A stretch of 64,000 bases of DNA, taken from Gammaproteobacteria bacterium UBA5109 (GTDB taxonomy: Bacteria; Pseudomonadota; Gammaproteobacteria; Pseudomonadales; Pseudohongiellaceae). Where the stretch lies: positions 458,810 through 522,809 of the forward strand of contig DHZH01000001.1 in NCBI GenBank assembly GCA_002414385.1, in the 5' to 3' direction. A program made the position numbers and the translations under genes. Shown one piece after another: positions 8,473-16,966 of the stretch. The notes beneath the pieces were generated by a model. It searched no databases. It was not told the DNA's origin and saw nothing but the letters and a program-made list of their open reading frames with translations. The first letter of the stretch is position 1. Each line of letters begins with the position of its first letter.

Positions 8473-8945
8473 AAAATTCTGCCAGCTTTTCATCCTGCCG
8501 ACACTACCGTTATGCCCTGTGGCGCACCTGGGATGACTCCCTGCCAAGGGTCATGTTTGTCGGGCTGAATCCGTCCACCGCTGATGAAAGCCTTGATGAT
8601 CCGACCCTGGTGCGTTGCATGAACTTTGCCCGTAGCTGGGGTTATGGCGGGGTGACAATGGCCAACCTGTTTGCCTTGCGTTCAACTGATCCGCGGTATT
8701 TGCGAAGCTGTGCTGACCCCGTCGGCAAACAGAACAATCGCTGGCTGAAAAAACTGGCCAGTGAAGCCGGCCTGATTGTTGCTGCCTGGGGAAATGACGG
8801 CAAACTCTTTGAGCGTTCGACCCAGGTAAGAAAACTGCTGGCCGAGCTGCATTGTCTGGCTGTCAATAAATCCGGTGAGCCGGCTCACCCCCTGTATCAG
8901 AAAGCCAGTTGTAAACCGCTTCCCCTGACTGGGTGGTCCCGATAG
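8469..8945 (+). CDS. DUF1643 domain-containing protein
   Basis: A 158-residue protein. RYALWRTWDDSLPRVMFVGLNPSTADESLDDPTLVRCMNFAR and GYGGVTMANLFALRSTDP are diagnostic for DUF1643, a family related to uracil-DNA-glycosylase-like folds and of unknown activity. The domain fills the whole protein and the length is normal. Translationally coupled to the TMEM220 gene. Confidence 0.9.
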   Translation: MKNSASFSSCRHYRYALWRTWDDSLPRVMFVGLNPSTADESLDDPTLVRCMNFARSWGYGGVTMANLFALRSTDPRYLRSCADPVGKQNNRWLKKLASEAGLIVAAWGNDGKLFERSTQVRKLLAELHCLAVNKSGEPAHPLYQKASCKPLPLTGWSR

Positions 8946-8954
8946 ACTAGCCGA

Positions 8955-9200
8955 ATGGAAACAGACGAAGAAAAAAGTAAAAAGCTCTGGGAAAAACGCA
9001 TGTTTCGCCTGGCTGTTTATGAGACACCCGGCACAATTCTGGTTTTGCTGGGCGCCTACGGAAAATTCTGGGCGGATGGAGATGCCTTCTGGTCTGCGCT
9101 GAATAACCCGACTGTGGTTAATGTCATGCTGGCAATAGGTATCACTATCTGGCTGGCAAGCTGGACCGAATTCATAAAAATGATTCGAAATAAACATTGA
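8955..9200 (+). CDS. Small two-helix membrane protein
   Basis: An 81-residue protein with a charged N-terminus (METDEEKSKKLWEKR) and two hydrophobic segments (TPGTILVLLGAYGKFW, VVNVMLAIGITIWLASW). Not recognised. It follows the DUF1643 gene by 9 nt in the same direction and is probably in the same transcript. It lies just before a gap that carries the cold-shock gene's promoter. Confidence 0.6.
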   Translation: METDEEKSKKLWEKRMFRLAVYETPGTILVLLGAYGKFWADGDAFWSALNNPTVVNVMLAIGITIWLASWTEFIKMIRNKH

Positions 9201-9223
9201 CTTGTGCCAGACAAGGCTATATT
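9197..9223 (+). promoter_or_regulatory. Probable sigma-70 promoter of the cold-shock gene
   Basis: TTGACT (9197-9202) and TATATT (9218-9223) with a 15-nt spacer. Transcription would give a leader of about 160 nt before the ATG at 9390. Long leaders of this kind control cspA-type mRNAs by temperature-dependent folding. Visible boxes; the function is inferred. Confidence 0.4.
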
Positions 9224-9389
9224 GTCCGAGTCAGCTAGAAAGTGTAGCTTAATATTTACCAACCTCTGTTCGATTCTTTTTGAAGTTTTTCGTCCTGTCG
9301 TTTCTAAATTATTTCAGCTTATTTCCATGCTACAACCTTGTCTGTCGTTTAGGCAGGCATTTATATTATATTTTTGACAGGATACTACT

Positions 9390-9599
9390 ATGTCTACGAA
9401 AGAAAATGGCACCGTAAAATGGTTTAACGAATCCAAAGGTTTTGGATTTATCGAACGTGAGTCAGGTGCAGATGTATTTGCTCATTACAGCGCGATCAAC
9501 AGCACCGGTTTTAAAGTACTGGCTGAAGGTCAGCGTGTTGAGTTTAATGTGACTCAGGGCCAGAAAGGCCCACAAGCTGAAAATATTGTTGCCCTGTAA
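9390..9599 (+). CDS. Cold-shock protein, CspA family
   Basis: A 69-residue single OB-fold nucleic-acid-binding protein. NGTVKWFNESKGFGFIERE holds RNP1 (KGFGFI), and DVFAHYSAI holds RNP2 (VFAHY), the aromatic surface that binds single-stranded RNA or DNA. The last residues GPQAENIVAL are typical. A long leader (9224-9389) and a strong hairpin terminator (9618-9647) define a single-gene transcript. It may act as an RNA chaperone in the cold or in stationary phase. Confidence 0.95.
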   Translation: MSTKENGTVKWFNESKGFGFIERESGADVFAHYSAINSTGFKVLAEGQRVEFNVTQGQKGPQAENIVAL

Positions 9600-9617
9600 G
9601 CAGTAATAAGTTTCAAG

Positions 9618-9647
9618 AAAAAAGGCAGGCTCAGGCTTGCCTTTTTT
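9618..9647 (+). terminator. Rho-independent terminator of the cold-shock gene
   Basis: AAAAGGCAGGC pairs with GCTTGCCTTTT across a TCAG loop (one G-T wobble), ending in seven T. It sits 19 nt after the stop codon. Confidence 0.85.
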
Positions 9648-9706
9648 TATGCCTGCAGTTTTATCCAGGCTAGGCGAAAGCATGCTTCAGCGGTTATATT
9701 AGAGGC

Positions 9707-10018
9707 ATGCTTAAATTAAGCTTTTATGTTCCGGAATCTCACCTTGATGAGGTCAAGACAGCTGTTTTTGCTGCCGGCGGGGGCAGGATCGGCAATTATG
9801 ACTCCTGTTGCTGGCAAACAGCCGGGCAGGGGCAGTTTCGTGCCCTGGAGGGATCTGATCCGTATCTGGGACAACAGGGGCAGGTCGAAGTGCTTGCTGA
9901 ATTCAAGGTGGAACTGGTGTGCGAAGATAACCTGATCGGGGATGTCCTTGCAGCACTGAAAGCTGCCCATCCCTATGAAGAACCGGCCTTTGATGTGGTA
10001 CAGCTGGTAGATATGTGA
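9707..10018 (+). CDS. NIF3-like/YqfO C-terminal-type protein
   Basis: A 103-residue protein. LSFYVPESHLDEVKTAVFAAGGGRIGNYDSCCWQTAGQGQFR and AAHPYEEPAFDVVQL are typical of the CutA1-like insertion domain of the NIF3/YqfO family, here as a stand-alone protein. In Gammaproteobacteria this small form is usually annotated as NGG1p-interacting factor 3-like; its role is unknown. The stop overlaps the start region of the next gene (TGATG). Confidence 0.85.
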   Translation: MLKLSFYVPESHLDEVKTAVFAAGGGRIGNYDSCCWQTAGQGQFRALEGSDPYLGQQGQVEVLAEFKVELVCEDNLIGDVLAALKAAHPYEEPAFDVVQLVDM

Positions 10019-10818
10019 TGAAAACAATCAGCCTCTGTTCACTTCTCTTAAGTACTTTTTTGATAATTCCGGTTTTTGCCCAGGAGCGGACCCAGGAAAG
10101 CCGACAGGAATTCAGGCCTGAGGCAGAATTTCACATGGCCCGTGTGGTGTATAACAACGGTTACGGCCCGATGGGGCGCAATTTCGCCCTATCCCGCCGG
10201 GGCAACGGCTGGTGGGCAATCGATTATCCCGAAGCGGAAGAACATTTCCTGGAAGGGCTGGCGCGTTTGTCGCGGATCAATGTCGCTCCTGACAGCCACC
10301 ACCTGTCGATCATGGAAGATGAGATATTCGACCATCCCTGGCTGTTTATTCAGCAGATCGGGCAGGGCGGCTGGGATCCTGGTCCGCAGGAAGTGGCCCG
10401 CTGGCGGGAATACCTTTACCGCGGCGGTTTTCTGGTGGTGGATGACTTTCATGGCGCCTATCAGTGGCAGACGCTGCAGCGGGTTATGCAAAAAATCTTT
10501 CCGGAGCGCGCCATTGTTGACCTGAGCAGCAGTGATGAGGTTTTCAATGTGCTCTATGTGCTGGATCAGGTAACCCAGATTCCCGGGCGCAGACATCTGT
10601 ATCGGTCCAGTGACGGCAGGATCAGTGCGCAGCTGGAAGGTCCACAGGCCTGGCGCGGTATTTATGATGACCAGGGGCGACTGATGGTGGCAATAAACTT
10701 CAATATGGACATGGGGGATGCCTGGGAGCATGCCGATGACCCGGTTTATCCCCAGCCGATGACAGCACTGGCCTACCGTTTTGGCCTGAATTACGTCATT
10801 TATGCTTTTACCCACTAG
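10018..10818 (+). CDS. DUF4159 domain-containing secreted protein
   Basis: A 266-residue protein with signal peptide (LCSLLLSTFLIIPVFAQ). The mature part is a single DUF4159 domain: EFHMARVVYNN, GNGWWAIDYPEAEEHFLEGL, RGGFLVVDDFHG and INFNMDMGDAWEHADDPVYP. In many proteobacteria this domain is fused to a BatA-type membrane region or lies beside MoxR/Bat aerotolerance genes; here it stands alone. I choose the ATG at 10018, which overlaps the preceding stop, over the GTG at 10015. Function unknown. Confidence 0.85.
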   Translation: MKTISLCSLLLSTFLIIPVFAQERTQESRQEFRPEAEFHMARVVYNNGYGPMGRNFALSRRGNGWWAIDYPEAEEHFLEGLARLSRINVAPDSHHLSIMEDEIFDHPWLFIQQIGQGGWDPGPQEVARWREYLYRGGFLVVDDFHGAYQWQTLQRVMQKIFPERAIVDLSSSDEVFNVLYVLDQVTQIPGRRHLYRSSDGRISAQLEGPQAWRGIYDDQGRLMVAINFNMDMGDAWEHADDPVYPQPMTALAYRFGLNYVIYAFTH

Positions 10819-10934
10819 ATTCCGGCTTTATTGCCTGATTTGATCCAGCGTAAGCGGGCATGCATGAATATCTTGTAAAGTTATTTTGTCTGGATTAATC
10901 TTTGGCCGTAGAAACAGGGGATTAGACCGCCTAT

Positions 10935-13061
10935 ATGCGTAAATACTTAAGCTTTCAATGGAGCCTGCTGCTTTTTATCGGCAGCCTCCTGGTTTCGGCA
11001 GCCAGCAGTGCCGCGGAAAGCGACTTCCCTGTCCCGGATAATATTCGCCCGGCCATTGCTTTCTGGATCAAGGTCTATACTGAGGCCGACACCCAGAGTG
11101 GCTTCCTGCATGATTCGGAAAACCTCTCCGTTATCTATACCAAGCTGCAACGTGACCGCAACACCATAAACGACACCCGTGAAGATATTGCCAATGACCT
11201 GCGCGTACTGGCGACTGGTAAACGCAGCGACCTGAGCTATTCGCAGCAGGAAATTCTGGCGCTGTGGGGTGAAAATACCCCGAATGAGCGTTTTGCGCGC
11301 GCTGCCAGTAATGTGCGCTGGCAGCTTGGCCAGTCTGATCGTTTTATGCAGGGACTGAAACGTGCCGGCGCCTACCGTGATCACATTGAAAATGTCGTCA
11401 ACAGCAAAGGCATGCCGATTGAATTATCCATCCTGCCGCATGTTGAATCCTCCTTTCATCCCGGCGCTTATTCCAGCGCAGCGGCGACAGGCATGTGGCA
11501 GTTTGTGCGCTCCACTGCCCAGCGTTTTATGCGGGTTGATCATATTGTTGATGAGCGACTGGATCCGTATTCCGCCACTTATGGCGCCATGGAACTGCTG
11601 GAATTCAACTACAACGCCCTGGGCACCTGGCCTCTGGCGCTGACGGCCTACAATCATGGTGCCAACGGCATCGCCCGGGCTGTGCGCAATACCGGTACAG
11701 ATGATATTGGCCGCATTATTGCCGAATACCGCGGCCCCCGTTTTGGATTTGCCTCGCGGAATTTCTATCCGCAGTTCCTGGCTGCGCTGGAAGTGGATCG
11801 TAACTTTGAACATTATTATGGACCGATAGAACTTGACTACCATCCGGGATTCCATGAAGAAGAGATGGATTCCTTTGTCTCTGCCACCGAGCTGGCAGAC
11901 AGTCTGGGGGTCACCGTTGCCGTGTTGCAGCGTGATAATCCGGCCCTGCAGCCGGCAGTCTGGTCCGGAACCAAACTGGTACCGCGTGGCTACCGTATTA
12001 AAGTTCGACGCGACAGCCTGCCAAGTGGAAATTTACTGGCCAGCCTCAACGGCATTCCACTGACTGCCCTGCACAATGAACAGATACCCGACCTGAGTTA
12101 TGTGGTGCGCAGCGGGGATTCCCTTTCGGTGATAGCCGAACGTTATCGCACCACCATCTCTGAACTGGTTGCCATCAACCAGTTACGTGATCGAAACCGT
12201 ATCCGTGTCGGTCAGCAGCTCCTGCTGCCGCAGCCTGATGGTTCAGTTCCGACGCTGGTGGTTAGCAGTGATCAACCTAGTGCAATACCCGACGATGGCA
12301 CTTACCAGGTTCGCCGGGGTGATACCGTGTCTATTATTGCCGAACGTTATGGGGTGCCGGTAGAAAACCTGATTGCCATGAATAACCTGAACAGTAATGG
12401 CCTGATTTATCCGGGCCAGAACCTGCGTCTGCAAGGATCGCAGCAGCCTGCGCAAGCGACGGTGCCAGTCAACACCATTGCTGCAAATGCAAGCTCCGAA
12501 GCTGAAGAGCCTGTGGCAGACAGCGTCATCGAGGAAGAATCCGAAGTCGAAATAGATGCCACACTTGTTGCCGTGGAAGCAGCATTTACCGCAGAAGAAG
12601 TAGAGGAACAACTTTTGGCTGACCTGTCGGATGATCCGGCGGATTACAGCGTTGCCGCTGATGGCACTATTGAAATCCAGGCACTGGAAACCCTGGGACA
12701 TTATGCCGACTGGCTGGGAATTCGTACCCAGGTTCTGCGTAATGTTAACGGCCTGGCTTTTCGGGATCCGGTAATGATCGGTGACCGGCTGAGACTGAAT
12801 TTTTCTGAAGTGGACCGGCAGACTTTTGAACGCCGTCGCCAGGAATTCCATCGCCGCGTACAGCAGCAGTTTTTTGCCAACTGGCGTATTCGTGAAACCG
12901 AGGAATACAGCATCCAGCGCCGAGACTTTCTCGACAGCCTGACCCGCGAGCGATCCATTCCCCTGTGGTTATTCCGCCAGTACAACCCGGAAGTGGACTT
13001 TGAGCGCTTGCAGGTTGGTCAGGTAGTGGTATTCCCGGTGGTACAACCGGTTACGCTTTAA
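10935..13061 (+). CDS. mltD: Membrane-bound lytic murein transglycosylase D with LysM repeats
   Basis: Cleaves the glycan strands of peptidoglycan with formation of 1,6-anhydro-muramyl ends. A signal peptide (LLLFIGSLLVSAASSAA) leads to an SLT domain with catalytic Glu171 in LPHVESSFHPGAYSSAAATGMWQF and ALTAYNHGANGI downstream. LysM carbohydrate-binding repeats follow at about 388-432 (YVVRSGDSLSVIAERY) and 458-500 (YQVRRGDTVSIIAERY), with a degenerate third at about 575-620 after an acidic linker. At 708 residues it is longer than E. coli MltD because of the C-terminal extension. No lipobox cysteine is evident at the signal end. Confidence 0.93.
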   Translation: MRKYLSFQWSLLLFIGSLLVSAASSAAESDFPVPDNIRPAIAFWIKVYTEADTQSGFLHDSENLSVIYTKLQRDRNTINDTREDIANDLRVLATGKRSDLSYSQQEILALWGENTPNERFARAASNVRWQLGQSDRFMQGLKRAGAYRDHIENVVNSKGMPIELSILPHVESSFHPGAYSSAAATGMWQFVRSTAQRFMRVDHIVDERLDPYSATYGAMELLEFNYNALGTWPLALTAYNHGANGIARAVRNTGTDDIGRIIAEYRGPRFGFASRNFYPQFLAALEVDRNFEHYYGPIELDYHPGFHEEEMDSFVSATELADSLGVTVAVLQRDNPALQPAVWSGTKLVPRGYRIKVRRDSLPSGNLLASLNGIPLTALHNEQIPDLSYVVRSGDSLSVIAERYRTTISELVAINQLRDRNRIRVGQQLLLPQPDGSVPTLVVSSDQPSAIPDDGTYQVRRGDTVSIIAERYGVPVENLIAMNNLNSNGLIYPGQNLRLQGSQQPAQATVPVNTIAANASSEAEEPVADSVIEEESEVEIDATLVAVEAAFTAEEVEEQLLADLSDDPADYSVAADGTIEIQALETLGHYADWLGIRTQVLRNVNGLAFRDPVMIGDRLRLNFSEVDRQTFERRRQEFHRRVQQQFFANWRIRETEEYSIQRRDFLDSLTRERSIPLWLFRQYNPEVDFERLQVGQVVVFPVVQPVTL

Positions 13062-14143
13062 ACCGCAACTTCCTTCCAGTTAAAAACCCTGACGGCCAGG
13101 ATCATGCCAATCATGATCCAGACTGCTGCGCCAATCAGGTCAGGCAGCAGACTCAGCAGTGTCGCACCGTCTATCGCCACACCCCGCAAACCGTTAACAA
13201 TAAAGCTCAGGGGCAGAAGACTGGCCAGCGGCTGAATAATCTCCGGCATGGCCTCAATCGGGTAAAAAATTCCGGTCAGCAACATCTGCGGCCAGGTCAG
13301 CATCATGTTCATGGCCATAATGGATTGCTGGGTTTTGGCCAGGGAACCGAGCATAAAGCCCAGGCTCAGGAAAATAGTGGTTCCCAGAATGATAAAGACA
13401 TACAGGTTGAACAGGTTGCCGACGAAGGTAATATCCAGCAGATACACGGCAATCCCCAGTAAAATACTCAGTTGTACCAGGACGATGACCAGTCGGGAAA
13501 TAACCATGCCGCTGATAAAATCCCGCGGCTCGATTGGCGTGACGAACATGCGTTTGAGTATGCCCTTGCGGCGGAACTCGACCAGGTTGAATCCGCTGCC
13601 ACCCATGGCAATCTGCATCAGCGCCAGGGCCAGCAGGCCGGGCACCACGAAATCCAGGTAGTTTTGCGAGCGGGCTTCAATATCCTCAATTGACAGTTCA
13701 AACAGGGGGTTCAGTTCGCGCAGGTCGCGTTCGACTTCCACCAGTGCCTGTTCCAGAAGGGGCATGACTGTATTCATCTGGGCGGTTTGTGAGGCATCAA
13801 TCAGGACGCGCAACTCTATATTGGAGGGAGTGCCACGAAAATTCTCCGGTAACAGGACTGCCAGGCTCAGATCGCCGGTGACTACCTGAACCCGTAGTAT
13901 CTCTTCTTGCTCAGTCGAGACATTAAACAGGGGATGCCTGTCCAGGCTGTCGATAAATGCCTGGCTCAGGTCTGAATTTGCGGCATCGGCTACCCCGATA
14001 TTAACCGGGTCAATGTCATCTCCGTTCACCAGGGAGAAGGCCAGCATCATCAGCAGAGGAAACACCAGGGAAAAGAACATTGATTGCCGGTCCCGGGAGA
14101 ATATCTTCAGAAAGGCCTGGGTCATGACCAGAGTTTTGTTCAT
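13058..14143 (-). CDS. ABC-2 type exporter permease
   Basis: A 361-residue permease. One N-terminal helix is followed by an extracytoplasmic region (about 40-170) and then five C-terminal helices (VPGLLALALMQIAMGG, VIVLVQLSILLGIAVYLL, IILGTTIFLSLGFMLG and others). EFRRKGILKRMFVTPIEPRDF is the coupling motif of ABC-2 permeases. It pairs with the ATPase gene just upstream (10-nt gap) to form an exporter. Substrate unknown. It converges with mltD, with a 4-nt overlap. Confidence 0.9.
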   Translation of the reverse strand: MNKTLVMTQAFLKIFSRDRQSMFFSLVFPLLMMLAFSLVNGDDIDPVNIGVADAANSDLSQAFIDSLDRHPLFNVSTEQEEILRVQVVTGDLSLAVLLPENFRGTPSNIELRVLIDASQTAQMNTVMPLLEQALVEVERDLRELNPLFELSIEDIEARSQNYLDFVVPGLLALALMQIAMGGSGFNLVEFRRKGILKRMFVTPIEPRDFISGMVISRLVIVLVQLSILLGIAVYLLDITFVGNLFNLYVFIILGTTIFLSLGFMLGSLAKTQQSIMAMNMMLTWPQMLLTGIFYPIEAMPEIIQPLASLLPLSFIVNGLRGVAIDGATLLSLLPDLIGAAVWIMIGMILAVRVFNWKEVAV

Positions 14144-14153
14144 TGTTATTTCC

Positions 14154-14918
14154 TTACTCGCGCAAAGCCGTGCCGGTCAGGGCCAGAAACACATCTTCAA
14201 GATTGCCATGGATGGGTATTTCCGGTGGCTCCGGGGCATGCTGCATGATCAGATCCTGCGGGCTGCCCTGGGCGATAATCTTGCCGTGATCCATGATCGC
14301 CAGGCGATCACAAAGGTATTCCGCTTCTTCCATATTGTGGGTGGTGAGGATAATGGTCATGCCGCCCTTATTGAGGTTTTTTACCAGTTGCCAGAGATTG
14401 CGTTTGGCCTGCGGATCCAGTCCGGTTGTCGGTTCATCGAGAAACAGAACCTTGGGCTCGTGAACCAGGGCAGAGGCAATCGAAAAACGCTGTAATTGAC
14501 CGCCAGAAAGCTCCTTCGGTTTGGCTTTGGCTTTTTCAGTCAGATTGACGAGTTTGAGCAGCTCCATCGGATCAGTCTTGCTGCCATACAGCTCACTGAA
14601 GAGACTGATCAGTTCGGCGATATTCAGGTGATCGAAATATTCATTGGCCTGCAATTGCACGCCGATAAGGCGCTTGATGCGGTAGGGTTCCTGGCTGACG
14701 GAAATACCGTCTATCCAGGCCTCGCCTTCATCAATGTCGGTCAGGCCTTCAATCATTTCCAGCGTTGTGGTTTTGCCTGCACCATTGGGTCCGAGAATGC
14801 CGTAGATTTCTCCGGCTTCGATGGCCAGCGAGGTGCCTTCCACGGCATAGAAGTAACTGTTTTTCTTTCCCGGCTCGGGATAGCGCTTGTACAGATTTTC
14901 GGTGCGGACAATACTCAT
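14154..14918 (-). CDS. ABC exporter ATP-binding protein (partner of the 13058 permease)
   Basis: A 254-residue ATPase with Walker A GPNGAGKTTT, signature LSGGQLQRFSIASAL, Walker B VLFLDEPTTGLD and switch His in LTTHNMEEAEYL. It powers the ABC-2 permease encoded next in the operon. The FAD/drug-type exporter class fits (CcmA/YhaQ-like). It lies divergently from a second, unrelated ABC-2 exporter at 15074-16755. Confidence 0.92.
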   Translation of the reverse strand: MSIVRTENLYKRYPEPGKKNSYFYAVEGTSLAIEAGEIYGILGPNGAGKTTTLEMIEGLTDIDEGEAWIDGISVSQEPYRIKRLIGVQLQANEYFDHLNIAELISLFSELYGSKTDPMELLKLVNLTEKAKAKPKELSGGQLQRFSIASALVHEPKVLFLDEPTTGLDPQAKRNLWQLVKNLNKGGMTIILTTHNMEEAEYLCDRLAIMDHGKIIAQGSPQDLIMQHAPEPPEIPIHGNLEDVFLALTGTALRE

Positions 14919-15073
14919 GGCTTGTTTGCTGTTTGCAAAAGAGCGCTAGCATAACAGGTAGCAGCTAAAAGGTTTATATTTCGAACAGACTAATGTGTTT
15001 ACTTCACATTAGTGAAGAACTTTCCTAGAATGCAGGCTCATTTTGCCCAGGATGGCCCCCGCACGGAAAAATA

Positions 15074-15997
15074 ATGTCAGCCATTATCTCAATCAAGAAT
15101 CTCAGTAAAACCTACGACGGTGGGTTTCAGGCACTGAAAAACATCAACCTGGACATCATGAAAGGGGAAATCATCGCGCTGCTGGGCCCCAATGGTGCCG
15201 GGAAAACCACATTAATCAGCACCATTTGTGGCATTGTCACACCGACGGAAGGGCAGGTTACCGTTGATGGTTACGATATTCAGAAAGATTACCGGCAGAC
15301 CCGGTCAAGAATCGGGCTGGTGCCACAGGAACTGACTATTGAAACCTTTGAGACTGTTAATAATGTTCTGGAATTCAGTCGCGGCCTGTTTGGTAAAAAG
15401 AAAGACCCGGCACATATCGAAAAAGTGCTGAAATCACTGTCTCTCTGGGAGAAACGCAACAACCGATTGATGACACTTTCAGGCGGCATGAAGCGTCGTG
15501 TCCTGATTGGCAAAGCGCTCGCCCATGAGCCCCAGATTCTGTTTCTGGACGAACCAACTGCCGGGGTCGACGTCGAGTTACGTAAAGACATGTGGAATAC
15601 CATTCGTGAGTTACGCGAAGCAGGGGTAACCGTCATTCTGACCACGCACTATATTGAAGAAGCCGAAGAAATGGCTGATCGTATCGGCGTCATCAACAAC
15701 GGAGAAATTATTCTGGTTGATGAAAAGAACGCCCTGATGCAAAAACTTGGCGAGAAAAACCTGAAACTGCATTTGACCGAAAAACTCTCTGCCATACCGG
15801 AAAGCCTGTCGAAGTATGAGTTACAGTTGAACGGAGAAGGGATGGAGCTGCTCTACACTTATGATGTGCAGCAGGAAGATACCGGGATTACTGCCATGCT
15901 GGATGATATTGAAGCGGCGGGGATTCATTACCGGGACCTGGAAACCAAACAGAGCTCGCTGGAAGAAATATTTGTTAACCTGGTGAAAAAGAAATGA
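15074..15997 (+). CDS. ABC exporter ATP-binding protein, YadG-like
   Basis: A 307-residue ATPase with Walker A GPNGAGKTTL, signature LSGGMKRRVLIGKAL, Walker B ILFLDEPTAGVD and LTTHYIEEAEEMADR. The 80-residue C-terminal extension after the NBD matches the YadG group. It overlaps the permease gene by 4 nt (ATGA), so the two are translationally coupled and form a two-component exporter. Substrate unknown. Confidence 0.92.
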   Translation: MSAIISIKNLSKTYDGGFQALKNINLDIMKGEIIALLGPNGAGKTTLISTICGIVTPTEGQVTVDGYDIQKDYRQTRSRIGLVPQELTIETFETVNNVLEFSRGLFGKKKDPAHIEKVLKSLSLWEKRNNRLMTLSGGMKRRVLIGKALAHEPQILFLDEPTAGVDVELRKDMWNTIRELREAGVTVILTTHYIEEAEEMADRIGVINNGEIILVDEKNALMQKLGEKNLKLHLTEKLSAIPESLSKYELQLNGEGMELLYTYDVQQEDTGITAMLDDIEAAGIHYRDLETKQSSLEEIFVNLVKKK

Positions 15998-16755
15998 ATT
16001 TTTACGCTGTCCGCGCAATCTACAAATATGAAATGGCTCGCACCTGGCGCACCATTGCGCAGAGTATTGTTTCACCCGTGTTATCCACCTCGCTTTATTT
16101 TGTGGTGTTTGGTACGGCCATTGGATCGCGCATGACCGATATTGGCGGGGTCAGCTATGGCGCATTTCTGGTGCCTGGTCTGCTGATGCTGTCACTACTG
16201 ATGCAAAGTGTGAGTAATGCTTCATTCGGGATATATTTTCCACGCTTTATCGGGACTATCTTTGAACTCCTGTCAGCGCCAGTCTCCACGCTTGAAATCG
16301 TACTGGGCTATGTCGGCGCTGCCGCCAGTAAATCGATTCTGGTGGGTATTATTATCCTGCTGACCTCAACATTTTTTGTCGATCTGGAAATCATGCATCC
16401 TTTCCTGATGCTGACCTTCCTGGTCCTGACGGCATTCACCTTTAGTATGCTCGGGTTTATTATCGGTATCTGGGCCGATAATTTTGAGAAGCTGCAGATC
16501 GTGCCCCTGCTGATTATCACACCACTGACTTTTCTTGGCGGCAGTTTTTATTCCATCAGCATGCTGCCGGAATTCTGGCAGACCGTCACCCTGTTTAATC
16601 CAGTGGTATACCTGGTCAGTGGTTTCCGCTGGAGCTTCTATGAAATCTCCGACGTCAATCTCTGGGTGTGTCTGGGCATGACCGGGCTGTTCCTGGTGAT
16701 CTGCATGAGCGGGATTTTCTGGATATTCAAGACCGGCTATCGTTTAAAGAATTAA
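15994..16755 (+). CDS. ABC-2 exporter permease, YadH-like
   Basis: A 253-residue permease with six helices. GVSYGAFLVPGLLMLSLLMQS, PRFIGTIFELLSAPVSTLEIVLGYVGAA and FEKLQIVPLLIITPLTFLGGSFYSI are diagnostic of the ABC-2/YadH family. Partner of the ATPase at 15074. The order, lengths and overlap match the yadGH arrangement of enterobacteria. Followed by an intergenic gap and a change to AT-richer DNA. Confidence 0.9.
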   Translation: MNFYAVRAIYKYEMARTWRTIAQSIVSPVLSTSLYFVVFGTAIGSRMTDIGGVSYGAFLVPGLLMLSLLMQSVSNASFGIYFPRFIGTIFELLSAPVSTLEIVLGYVGAAASKSILVGIIILLTSTFFVDLEIMHPFLMLTFLVLTAFTFSMLGFIIGIWADNFEKLQIVPLLIITPLTFLGGSFYSISMLPEFWQTVTLFNPVVYLVSGFRWSFYEISDVNLWVCLGMTGLFLVICMSGIFWIFKTGYRLKN

Positions 16756-16966
16756 TATTTAGCCCTTTGGTTCCTCTACTTCATATTGACCTTGCGACCC
16801 TCTAGTTCGCAGTGGCACCAGTGAGTTATTAAATCCTTATATTTCAATAACTTTCGGTCTTGGTTAATGTGCTAATTGAGTCAAAATTAGCGAATTTGAG
16901 GGTATTAATCATCGCTTTGGAACATTCCTATTGGGTCTGCTATCTATCCATAGCAGCCGTTAGATA

